DNA from: Davidsoniella eucalypti
Taxonomy: Eukaryota > Ascomycota > Sordariomycetes > Microascales > Ceratocystidaceae
NCBI GenBank assembly: GCA_004009845.1
Contig: RMBW01000012.1
Location: 248,001-312,000 of the forward strand
Direction of reading: 5' to 3'
DNA: 64,000 bases
The notes beneath the pieces are model-generated. The model did no database searches and was not told the origin of the DNA. It saw only the letters and a program-made list of their open reading frames with translations. Below are positions 11,807 through 22,055 of this stretch, in pieces; position 1 is the first letter of the stretch, and the number at the start of each line of letters is the position of its first letter. The position numbers were made by a program, and so were the translations under genes.

Positions 11807-13063
11807 CTAAATCTCAGCTTCGGCCCAGCCTGTCATGAATGATGCCATGTTGTTACCAAGGGCATCCACGACGTAGCCACCTTCGAGAATGATGATGGCG
11901 GGAAGAGATCTCAGCGTAGGGAATGATCGGACAACGCGAGCGATCGTGCGGTAGTCCTTGGTCTGTAGCTGGAAGGAGCCAAGAGGGTCTCCGTTGTAGG
12001 TATCAAAACCAAGACTCAGCAGAAGGAAGTCAGGCTTGAATTGCTCGATGCGCTGGAGGCCAATGGCGAGCTTCTCATGGTATTGCGCTGGAGTTGAGCC
12101 GACTGCCAGCGGTAGATTGACGTTGTAGCCAACACCTTTCCCTTCACCAGTCTCGGATTCGGCACCGGTGAAGTATGGATACTCGTCTTTGCCGTGGATG
12201 CTAACGTACAAGACATCGTCGCTTCCGTAGTAGAAGGTCTGCGTGCCGTTACCATGGTGGAAGTCCAAATCCAGGACAGCGCAACGAGCAGGCTTGCCGA
12301 GCAGGAAGGAAAGGGTGCGTTCGGCGATAACCAAGTTGTTGACATAGCAGTAGCCACCTGCCAACTCAGTCGTGCAATGATGGCCTGGAGGCCGGCACAG
12401 GGCAACAACAGTCGACCCAGCAGTGTCAGAGGAACGCACGACGGGGGACAAGATGGAAGGGGCCATGATACCGGTAGTTGCTGTGCTAGCACGGTTGATG
12501 GCATTGATGGTGTTCACTGCAGCGACTGCAGCCAGGTTCGCACTGGCGCGGATGGCAGGCCAAGTGCCCGAGCCGACACCGGTTGAGATGTCGAAAGAGT
12601 AGAAGCCATGCTTGGCAAACATGTTCTCAGGCTCGGTAGTGCCTCGTGAGCCAGAGGCAGGCTTGATCATGCCTGGATGGGGGAAGCACTCGGGTAGCAC
12701 ACATCCATCAAGGGCTACCTGGCCTCGGGAGGCATAGTCCATCCAGATTCCCTTGAGATGTTTGATATAGCCCTTGCCGTGTGACTGGGCAATCATGGCA
12801 TCGGCAAGATTAGCGCGGCTATCATCTGCGGATGTTTCTGGGCATTTTATAGATTGCAGAGATAGGAAGGGCAGTAGGGCAAGGCTGTTCTTGATTGCGA
12901 TGATGCGGGCTGGAGACTCCATGGCATCCATCAAAGTGTTGCCGACGAACTCTTGGACCCGATGTCCCAGGACAAGGTCATCGAAGAGCACCGCAGTCGG
13001 TTCCCTCAAGGCTAGCCGAGCATTGGCAGCAGGAGAAACCGTGATCTTATGATTCTTAGTCAT
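11807..13063 (-). CDS. Zinc-dependent deacetylase, acetylpolyamine amidohydrolase/HDAC fold
   Basis: Intronless, 418 residues, ATG at 13061-13063 in good context (ACAATG). The arginase/deacetylase fold is clear. RPPGHH holds the catalytic His pair H228/H229; DLDFHHGNG gives zinc ligands D267 and H269; GFDTYNGDP gives the third ligand D354; and EGGY397 provides the transition-state tyrosine. All catalytic residues are present, so it should be active. The EGGY signature and single compact domain resemble acetylpolyamine amidohydrolases and class II-type enzymes more than class I Rpd3/Hos2. Likely reaction: hydrolysis of an acetyl-lysine or N-acetylpolyamine to acetate and free amine. No targeting signal is seen, so cytosol or nucleus is likely. 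Substrate is undetermined from sequence. A CRE-like TGACGTCA lies 96 bp upstream. Confidence 0.9.
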   Translation of the reverse strand: MTKNHKITVSPAANARLALREPTAVLFDDLVLGHRVQEFVGNTLMDAMESPARIIAIKNSLALLPFLSLQSIKCPETSADDSRANLADAMIAQSHGKGYIKHLKGIWMDYASRGQVALDGCVLPECFPHPGMIKPASGSRGTTEPENMFAKHGFYSFDISTGVGSGTWPAIRASANLAAVAAVNTINAINRASTATTGIMAPSILSPVVRSSDTAGSTVVALCRPPGHHCTTELAGGYCYVNNLVIAERTLSFLLGKPARCAVLDLDFHHGNGTQTFYYGSDDVLYVSIHGKDEYPYFTGAESETGEGKGVGYNVNLPLAVGSTPAQYHEKLAIGLQRIEQFKPDFLLLSLGFDTYNGDPLGSFQLQTKDYRTIARVVRSFPTLRSLPAIIILEGGYVVDALGNNMASFMTGWAEAEI

Positions 13064-13158
13064 TGTAAGGGTTTGTTCTGCCGTAGTATCTATCGGCTTT
13101 TAAAGCGGGTTGATGGTCCTGATATGGAAGATGACAATGGAAAACGTGTGGCGCTGGA

Positions 13159-13166
13159 TGACGTCA
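13159..13166. promoter_or_regulatory. CRE-like palindrome TGACGTCA upstream of the deacetylase gene
   Basis: A perfect CRE/ATF octamer 96 bp upstream of the deacetylase start codon, in the position expected for a bZIP-factor site (CREB/ATF type, such as fungal Atf1/AtfA). A second copy at 18533-18540 lies in a convergent 3' region, so one of them may be fortuitous. Confidence 0.4.
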
Positions 13167-16100
13167 GGAAAATATGCAGTGCGCAAGATTGCGATGGATG
13201 ACTTTGTGTATGTGTAGGAGAAGAAAAAGAAACACAAAAAGAATTAGGCTCCAAGAAATATGACGGAAGAAAAAAAAAAAGAAGACTCAGTCTTGGAAAG
13301 GGTAGTTACCAGATTAAAAAGAACAAAGGATAAAGCAGTTGCACAATAAGGGCAGCTTCAATTTTTTGTTTTGTTGCTCGGCTCGCCCCTTTCCTGTTCC
13401 CTTTTTTTCCACTCTTGATTTTCTTACCCGTTCGTTTATATAGGAAAAGATATGGTCGAAGATCAAATCAAGATCCCGCAACGCTAACCAACCAGCTTCC
13501 GCATCACCAGCGCGATTTGACCGCCTTTGGAGGCAAAAAGAACCAGAAAAAGAAAAAGAAAATAATAAAATAGTGGTAAAAATAACAAGCCAGCCGAGAT
13601 GCCCGTCCAAGTGCGTTTGATTGCTTCCCTTCTCTCATTCATCCTAGCCAACAACGGGTTTATCATGGCGGAATCGCACCGAATTCGATTGTTTTTTTGC
13701 TGCTAACATTGTGGCTATCTTAGCTAGTCCTTGTTGTTGTGCTATTTTGCTACTAGCGCCTTGCTGTACCGGCTACCCCCCTTCTCTGATAGTCCCTGTT
13801 TTTGATGTTCATTGTCCTTCCCAGTCCTGGAGCAATAATGTAGCACTATTCTCAACTGACTAGACCAAGACCGGCTTTTCAAGGTCACCCAAAAGACTAC
13901 CTGCTAGCCTACTACGAATACAACGACAACGACGCTTGCGGTTGGCTAGCCTTCGACCAAGCCAGCCGACAACCCGTCTAGTTCCCCGATTTTTGACACA
14001 GCCATAAACTTGGTTTTGGTGCTGTGCCGCGAGAAGCCCAAACTCACACACCTGAGCAGTCCGTTTATTAACGTATACATGGCTATATACAGATGTACAT
14101 TGGTTAAATGGCGACCCCCTACCGCTCCACACCGAACCGAACTACTGCTCCAAGATCGCCTATACATACAGATACATACATATGTATACAACGGGCTGAA
14201 TGTAACTAGCGGTAACCACAAGAGACCGCCTTGGGGTTCGTTTCTCATTCCTTTTTTCTTCAACCCCCCAGACCGAGTTGGCATCAGAGAGCGGTCAGAT
14301 AGATCTTCTGGGCAATTCTGAAATGAGGTAGCTTTCTAGCCACGGCAGTGACCTTGTCAGTGGTGAATAATTGAATTGCAATATATGTACAGATATGTAT
14401 ATACTCTATCAATCACGAGCTGTTCCCCTGTCCAGGGCCAGTCATCCTTCGCCCGGGGGGTCAGAGGCTACTATGCCGCTTACTACTGTATCTGTACTTG
14501 CAATCCTCTCAGATATGAGAGCGCACAGCCAAAATCGTAGCGCTAGCCCTAAGACTTGACTATTAGTACATATCTATCTGTAACTCTGGCACGCCGGCTC
14601 CTGCAGCCAAGCAAGGACAGCAAACAGCAAGCCAGACAAGGACTTGAGCAGCATCCGTGCCCGTCAGATATACGGAGCTATATAATATTTAGCAGTAGGC
14701 AATGGACCTCGATTGTCGATCACAAGCTTGGCCCCCATGCAGTCGCTGGCTTCCCCGGGCGCAGCTACCACTAAACAGAAACAGAGACAACAACAACAAC
14801 AAAACAAAAAAGTCAAGTCACCAACAGCGTCGTAGCAACGTTGGCTTGCCTCCTTGTTTGTTCTTGGCTTCTACTGAAAACAAAGATAAACAGATAGCAG
14901 ACGGCTCGCGGGATAAGAACAAACATGAAAACCAACCAAAAATAGCCGGTCTTCAAGTCCATCTACGGGTTTCCTACTGTCGAATCGGCTGGTCAAGGCT
15001 TTATATTTATAATACTGTACATGTGCGTTCATAACGTCTTCTGACATATCGTTTCTGCCACCAGCCCCTAATTTCGCCGTGTCTGTGATTCCATTCGTCA
15101 AACAGTTCAAATTACAGTCTGTACTCACAGCCCGCTTAAGCACTCAGACGAGCAATTTTTTCGTGCTAATGTACGTTCCATTCTTCAGTTCAGATTTTAT
15201 GTAGCAATAGGCGTCAAGAACTATTGTCTGCTTGCCTATTTAGCAAATCAATTTGACACTCTATTTGCCTGTGATATGTTCGGCTGCCAACTTTAGGAAG
15301 GTACTGCCTATTCAGCCATAAGTAATGACAGCTCTGATTCTTAGGCTGCTTTGCTTCGCTGAAGGTTGCTTTTGGTTCCACATTTTTGCATTATTCAGTA
15401 GGCTAGACTAGTTCTATCTAGTAGGAGATCTCCAACCCAAAGTTATGTACTTGCTAGCCGGTAACCCTAGTGGACACCCGCAGGGTTATGATAAACAGTC
15501 ATATACACGCATAGTTTCAACATATTTCCGTCGATATTCTCGATGTTCAATCATGCAAAACCAAGATAGATCTACAGACAACTAACCGGGTACTTCGCAG
15601 CCTTCCCCAGCCTCTCTTACATCGGTGCAACTATTCCATGACATGAACGGCGATACTCCCCAGTTGCGATCACAAAACGCCCGGCTAAGAAACACGAAGA
15701 AGACCAAAAGAGGTGTTTTTTTCCACGTTATAGAAAATTTGAGACTTGCTGTAATACTGTGGCTATGAGAAAAAGAGTAAGCTAGCAGAAGAACCGAGTC
15801 TGCCGATCTTTTTTTGAGGCTGTAGCTTGCTTGATGATTGGTGGCATTTCTCCGTTATTTGTCCGTCAAATGAAATTCAGACACGAAAAGAGAATAAAAA
15901 CGCTGTTGCTTAATAGATATGTCGGACCGGACCATGTTAGCTGTTAGCGACGGCATGTTTCATTATGTTGCTTTGTAAGCGGTTCTTATAGGTGAAAAGA
16001 AGTGATGCAGATATATCTACTAGAAAGCCAACCCCGTCGCCAAATCACCCTAGAAACATAATAGCGGCGATGGCACAACAGCGTTGGTGGTTGGCGACTG

Positions 16101-16550
16101 ACAACACAGAAGAGAAGCCATTTATTTTGGACTTGGCCGGCCATCTGCGGTGGTGTAACCGTCGTAATTCTGGATCTGATACAAGCTTTCAAAGCGGCAG
16201 GTTGCAGTCTGCTTCCGGCGAGGAGAGGAAGCAGTTTCCACGGGCATCAAAGGCGTTGGTATTTAGCTTTCATTTCCTATTATCTCTATTTATTGGCGTA
16301 TCTAGATAGAGAAAAGCTGGTCTAACCAAGGCGAGGAAATGAGCATGATATTAGAGAAATCGGAAACTCTTGTTTTTCCTCCGGCACATCAGGCGGCCCG
16401 ATGCATAGAAGTGGCGTCAATACGAGGTAGTGATGATGAATATACATGTCGTAACATTGTGCCTAAAGGAAGCATACACTGTTATGAACTGCACGTGTTG
16501 GGCATCTAGGTGCTGCCTGACACTCTCTGTAGAAATCGAATAATGGTACA

Positions 16551-16602
16551 TATTATAATGAACATTTGATTTGATTATATTTAACGTCTATTATAATGAA
16601 CA
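16551..16602 (+). repeat. 14-bp direct repeat TATTATAATGAACA, spacing 38 bp
   Basis: Exact copies at 16551-16564 and 16589-16602, separated by 24 bp of AT-rich sequence. It could be a small local duplication or the footprint of an excised element; nothing else supports a mobile element. Confidence 0.6.
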
Positions 16603-17724
16603 GTGAAAGAGGAACTGTATATATACACTATGTGAGTAGCACAATTGGATGGAAATCACATGCTAGTGGCTCGCCTTGATATTGCTGAATGAGGATTGAA
16701 TATCAAAGTGATGGAATATGCTAGCCTAGACATTGTGAGAATTAAGAAGACTCAAACAGAGAGAAAGTATGAGAGAATTCTTTGCCACCAAACCTCCGGT
16801 TACGCTAGTTGAAAGAACAAAGAGGATTCTACTGTAAAACGCAAGCTGTAAGATATGTCTTCAATGTCTAACTTAGAGCCTCGATGTTATAGCCGCCATA
16901 CATTAGTGTCAGCATACAAAAGGAAGACCTCGTATTCTGGCATTCACTGACTTGGCATAACCGAAATATTACACAAGCAATGTCGTGTACACATGAAGAA
17001 GTTACAGAAACCCAATACAGGCTTGGAATGCTGTACTATGGAGTTGGCGGGTATAACAAGAGCGAGACATCGAAAAAAAAACCGAGAAGAGCAATGAAAA
17101 AGAAAGAATAGGGAGAGTGCATGAATTACCGTTTAGGCTTAAGTTTTAATGTGGCTTGCCGTTGAACGCCGAGAGGGAATATCCCAAAGGCACAAGACAA
17201 CTTAAAAAAATAAAGACAATCATGGAGAAAACTAGATACCCAGATCCGAATCAGGACCGGTGTGTGCGATGGAGACTGGGACAGAAGGAAAGAAAGAGAA
17301 TAGATTGGGCAGTGACAAGAGAAGAGTTCCTGGGCCGCAAAGGCGGGATGGTGTGACGTGTTCCATAATTTATAAACTTGTTGAAATAACAGTAAAAAAG
17401 GGGGGGGGGGATGTTATATAGAGAAACAGAGCAAAAAGTCTGTAGGTGATGTGATAGCTTTGTCTCCCTGCAGAACAAGCTTCATGTCGTGATACAAGTG
17501 ATATGTACTAGAGAGCGAGACATACATACGCCGGTCTGTGTTGCGTAGAGATACGATCTTAACGAATGCTCTAATACATTCTATGAAGATTCGAATAATA
17601 AAGCTTGATTTTAGTACAAAGATAATATTCATGTAGCTTATCTATCAAGGACAGTAATATTACAGGATGCATCGAGGGCTCTAGGCAGAATAGATGGTTG
17701 TCTCTTCGGTAGCGTGGAAATGCA

Positions 17725-17730
17725 TATAAG
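17725..17730 (+). promoter_or_regulatory. TATA box of the Ser/Thr-rich gene
   Basis: TATAAG within GCATATAAGAAGG, 218 bp upstream of the ATG at 17948, followed by a strongly pyrimidine-rich leader. The layout resembles that of the secreted cysteine-rich gene. Confidence 0.45.
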
Positions 17731-17947
17731 AAGGACGAAGGCGGCTCATCTTCCAATCTTCTTTTCAACTTGTTCTATCTTTCTCATCATTATCAGTTTC
17801 GAGACGGGAAAAGAAAACCTGCCTACATCTAGCATTCGCTCGTTTCCATACCTTATTCTTCGCTCTTCATTGCGTTTTCTTCTTCATCTTTGCTCCATCA
17901 TAATACTGGCGTATTCACGTGGAACAATTAGCTCGCTCATTCTCAAA

Positions 17948-18508
17948 ATGAAATCCTCTTCTGTCTTGGCTATCGTTGCGTACGTATATCATTCAAGATA
18001 TGACTCTTCAATAGACTATATAGCCCAGGCTTTCAGGGACTAACAAGATACTCAATAATATAGCTCTGTGGCAATCGCCGCTCACGTCCCAAATCTTTAT
18101 GATCAGTCCTACGGCTATCCTTCTTCGTGGTCTACGTCGCCTGCTCTGACCACTGAATGCAGTGCTGCTGCACCCGACAGCACTGTTTCCTCTGCTCTCG
18201 CAACATCCCACAGCAACAGTCCCAGCGGCGTCTTTACATTCTCGACTTATTCTACTGACTCCTTCATCGTGCCTACCCTGTCTACGGACTACCCCGTCGT
18301 AACTGTTCCTACCGTCTCGTCATCCATCGTTACATCCGGGGTGGCTCCTTCGCCCACCACTCTGTTATCCACAGGTAGCGCCGTTTCTTCGGACTCGCCC
18401 ATCACTACTACTGATAGCAATGGTACTCTGACTACATACAGTCCGACACTGCCGTCTACTGTGTCGTCAGCTGGTGCTATGAGACTGAAGCCTTTCCAAT
18501 TTTTCTAG
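17948..18508 (+). CDS. Small Ser/Thr-rich secreted or cell-wall protein
   Basis: Two exons, 17948-17979 and 18064-18508, with an 84-bp intron (GTACGT...ATATAG) that splits an Ala codon; 158 residues. The spliced N-terminus (MKSSSVLAIVASVAIAAHVP) is a typical signal peptide of about 17 residues, and it only appears after splicing. The remainder is dominated by Ser, Thr, Pro, Ala and Val with short repeats of the STxxTVP/TVSS type, as in O-mannosylated fungal wall proteins. One N-glycosylation sequon, NGT, lies near the end. The C-terminus (SSAGAMRLKPFQFF) has the small-residue context of a GPI site but lacks the long hydrophobic tail, so attachment to the membrane is doubtful. Low-complexity sequence prevents naming a family. 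Confidence 0.7.
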
Positions 18509-18943
18509 AGCCGAGTGCGAACCAGGCTGACCTGACGTCAGTGTCGACACTTAGGGTTGGGGTTTAGGCTGTGATGGAATCGGATATGAGAATTTGATAT
18601 CGATCATTTACGCGTAATAATGCTGATGGTTAGTCATACTTTAATAGTTAGTTAGTCTGGTTCTACGCTGCGTAATCACTATGATAACTGGCATTTTTTA
18701 TGCATCAAGATAATTAAAGCGGTGGATAATAATAGGAAACAGTATCGTTCATTATATGCTGTTATATCGTGTCGTGTCCAATGTCATATTCAAGTAGATC
18801 CGTGTCTAAAGCTCTACGTGCTACGTCACATGTAAACTGTATCCTACTCGTACATAGCCCATGTATGACCCCATATACATACTCATGTCTATATGTATAT
18901 ATATATACCCACAAATATTATCATGGTTAGACAGTCAAACTGT
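18509..18943. other. Convergent 3' intergenic region
   Basis: 435 bp between the converging Ser/Thr-rich gene and RTT106, containing both 3' ends. It holds a TGACGTCA palindrome (18533-18540) and a TA-rich stretch near 18.88-18.91 kb; no coding region is seen. Confidence 0.6.
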
Positions 18944-20550
18944 CTATCTGTTGAGCGAAGCCCATCCACCAACTCGTGTCGCAGGAGCACCTTGCTTGAC
19001 CGGTTTTGGGGCCTCTTGTTCCTCTTCCGCGCTATTTTCCGCCCCTTCTTCATCATCATCTTCTTCTTCTTCTTCCTCTTCATCGTCGTCGTCATCACCG
19101 CCTTCACCATCGTTATCACTACCTTCTTCGCTCGAAGAACCGGAACCACCGCTGTCATCGTCGCTGCCTGGATTATAATCTTCTTCCTCTGCATCCTCTT
19201 CATTTTGAAGGCGTTGTTCTTCTTCCCATTCGGCCTTTTCTAGTAATGTCATACCAGCAGTCTCAGGGGCGGCATTAGCCTCGGTACTGCCATCCATGTC
19301 AACATCTTCGTTTCCAGCCTGCTTGGCTGCTCTGATATTCTCAGCAAGTTGAAGCTTGGCCTTTCTTTGCTCCGCCATACTGCGATCCTGAAGACCATGC
19401 TTTTTGATATATAACTCGTCGATACCCTGGTAGTCTTGCTGATCGATCATTGAAAACTCGATCTCTTCGGTCGTATCGTCATCGCCACTGAAAACCTCCA
19501 CGACCATGTTAAATGTACGTTGTAAGATACTGGTGTAGCTGACGGCAACAGCACGTTCTAATGGGATGAAAAGAAGTGGCTTCTTGAAACCCCATAAAAT
19601 TCCAGTCGGTAGGAAAAAGATATATCCTTCTTTAGATCCGCGGTGTGCTTTTACGTGCACAGCTTTTTCTGACGGACGATGACTCTGCTTGATCGCAGAG
19701 TTAAAACGAGCCGGATTAGTCGAAACAATTTTGACACGACTGCCGGCATTATGTAGAAAAAGACTAAAAGCCCAATCGAAGAGAGAATGATAATCTCCGG
19801 AAACGACTTGGGCTGCAGCTGCCTTTGGCCCTGTGATTGTGCCTGGTTTAGTTGCACCGGCATTCACAGTGAAGAGCAGCGGATCAGGAGCAACACCGCC
19901 CTTTGGCGCAAAGCTAGACCCACGGGGCATCAGCACGTAGTTGTGTTGTACCTGAGTCTTTTCTGGTACTGGGGTATAGAACGCAAACTCTGTATATGAA
20001 GAAAGGGAAATATTAGTAAAAAGACGTATGATGTCATGATTGTGTATATATTGACGTACCAATATCGGCCCAAGAGAAGACACAGCCTGCCAGCGGCTCG
20101 GTAGTTCCAGCGGCACGACCGTATAAGCCTCTGGATGTGAAGCAAAGATCAAGCTTTTTTCTCACGGGAATGCTGAGTGAAATCTCCTTGATCTCAAGTA
20201 AAACTGGTTCTGAAGCAATGTTTAGATTGTCCTTCGCAGCAACGGCTTCATTTGCACCATTGGCCACAGTTATGGCGTCTGTTCTCCGGCGCTTCGATGA
20301 TGGTTGCTCTGAGCTGTAGATCTGCTCGAAAATGAAGCTTGAAATGCTGTTAAAGAGGGTGATCCGATCGGGAGAGTCTAGCAAGCATAAGTATGAGGTG
20401 AGTTTCTGTGCTCATGGCGTTTCGAGGAGTTCCGAGGCATTTGTTCCTGTTGGATGTTGGAAACTTACCAGCTGATTTGTTGATGCCTTCCAAAATGTCC
20501 GGTCGGGATTGAAAGACGAGGCTGAGCCTCTCTGTATCGAGGCTGGCCAT
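18944..20550 (-). CDS. RTT106: Histone chaperone Rtt106
   Basis: Three exons on the minus strand: 20550-20469, 20377-20060 and 19989-18944, with introns of 91 and 70 bp; 481 residues (yeast Rtt106 is 455). The N-terminus reads MASLDTERLSLVFQSRPDI. The middle forms the tandem pleckstrin-homology region, with the family stretch EFAFYTPVPEKTQ, then SHRPSEKAVHVKAHRGSKEG and GFKKPLLFIPLERAVAVSYT. The last 85 residues are an Asp/Glu/Ser-rich acidic tail (about 397-461) ending in GGWASLNR. Rtt106 binds newly made H3-H4, favouring H3K56ac, and passes it to DNA during replication, silencing and repression of histone genes. ATG 20548-20550 is the first in-frame ATG, with A at -3. Exon phases agree throughout. 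Function is from the family; no unusual loss is seen. Confidence 0.92.
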
Positions 20551-21284
20551 TATGGAGCAGATTATGAAGTGTAAGACGGGTGATAGATTGGCGATAGATG
20601 ACGATAAAGATGCGATATTTGGTGGCACGTAAATTCAAACTTTTGAATTGATTAATCAAGAATGGAAACGACGAATTGATGATGCAAAATTACTTAGATA
20701 ACACTTGTCGCAGATATGTAGTTGGTGATGTTGATAAAGGTTGTATAGTTGGTTTGTTGTTGCTAGGATTTATAACATAAGAAGTTCCCAAAAAATACTT
20801 AATTTACACCACCAAATAAACGCGTAGAAACCAAGGTCAAAGTCAATCGTAACTGCTAATTCCGCGTCAGAGGATTTGAGCTTCTTTCTTGTTTTACAAG
20901 GTTACGCAAGATTTATAGAAGTGGGGCGCTCTATAGAAATCTGGGAAAGATTCTAGTTTAGGGAATGTGGCACACACAGACCAAGCTTAGCTATTTACAT
21001 ACATATATTAGAAAGTGTGGCTGATACTTGCCGTTTACGATACAATGTTGGCATGAGCGGTGTGGCGTTGCGTTGTGAATAGCTGCAAGTATCAACTTAT
21101 ACCAAGCTCCCGTCTTCTCGTTTAGGAAGTGGTTACATCGTATATTTTATATCACCTTTGTCAGTACTTGTTCTAGAACACACGATATACCGTTTAAAGC
21201 CGATAGCTCGCTGCTTGGGCTATCATCGCAGGTCGGGAGACGAAGTTACCCCTCCTCATACTCCTCGGACATACTCTGAAAGCC
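20551..21284. promoter_or_regulatory. Shared divergent promoter region RTT106/VFA1
   Basis: 734 bp separating two genes transcribed outward, so it must contain both promoters. No clear TATA box or known operator stands out, and no coding region is supported. Confidence 0.5.
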
Positions 21285-22055
21285 ATGTCGTTTCCAAACG
21301 AATATGCATCGCGACTAGTTGCCGACACTGCGCGGAAAGGCTGTGATATATGCTATAAGGCAACAACAACCGTGCTACTTTCAACCGGGCCAGAAGGAAA
21401 AGTAAGCTAGAAAACAACCTATCCGCAACATCACCATCCCAAGATATGTCCGTTTTCTCATACATCAATAGGACTTTTTCTATGTTTGCCCATCTCACCT
21501 CAAAGACCGCAAGTTTTGCACACCGCTTGTCGACGAAGCGGCAGAAAAGGCACGGCTTGAACTAGAGAACAAGAAGGCCATGGACGCTGAAATCACCAAG
21601 TTGAAGGAAGAGTACGAAGCTAAGAAGAAAGCCAAGGAAGAGAAAGAAAAGTCAAAAGATGATGCTACAGACAAAGATGGCAAAGACGACAAAGACAAGA
21701 AGCCCGATGAAACGAAAGATACCACAGACAAGTCTAGCGAAGACTCATCCATTGTAAGATGATATCAGCACCAAACAAGAAAACCAATACTAACAAGTTG
21801 ATGCTAGCCCACATCTACCTCCGAGCCACGAACATTCACACTTGTACAGTGAGTCGTTTTTTATTCAAAACAACTGATATAGCTACGGCATGTAATTAAC
21901 CCTATCTCCTCAGAACATTCTACAATATCCGCAAACAGAAGCGACGGGATCTCGAAGCAGTCAAACGCCAGCATCAACAGTCACAAAAGAATCGAGAACG
22001 TATGGCCCAAGCTGATTTCTGGCCATCTGTACCAGGTGGGCCGCCGACGAAGTGA
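21285..22055 (+). CDS. VFA1: Vps4-associated protein Vfa1 (DUF1742 family)
   Basis: Four exons, 21285-21401, 21472-21753, 21808-21848 and 21914-22055, with introns of 70, 54 and 65 bp; 193 residues (yeast Vfa1 is 203). The N-terminus MSFPNEYASRLVADTARKG leads into a zinc-binding module: C20-x2-C23 in CDICYK, then after intron 1 DFFYVCPSHLKDRKFC with a further Cys/His set. A charged Lys/Glu-rich coiled coil follows (about residues 58-130), and the C-terminus contains TFYNIRKQKRRDLEAVKRHQ and FWPSVPGG. In yeast Vfa1 binds the AAA ATPase Vps4 and stimulates it during ESCRT-III disassembly at endosomes. Splice joins restore the conserved sequence exactly. The gene is divergent from RTT106. Confidence 0.9.

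Larger units (their letters stand above)
13064..17947. other. Gene-free 4.9-kb intergenic region
   Basis: Between the divergent deacetylase gene and the Ser/Thr-rich gene. No coding region can be supported; open frames are short, and the 105-codon frame at 15992-16309 shows no conserved features. Notable contents are a CRE palindrome (13159-13166), four TATCTGTA/TACAGATA sites between 14167 and 14582, a 14-bp direct repeat TATTATAATGAACA (16551 and 16589), a G11 run (17400-17410) and the TATA box and CT-rich leader of the next gene (17.7-17.95 kb). Confidence 0.55.

Noticed and set aside
16070..16309. Plus-strand frame MAQQRWW... ending in a hydrophobic segment
   Set aside because: Short, overlapped by a minus-strand frame, with no signal peptide at the correct end and no family.
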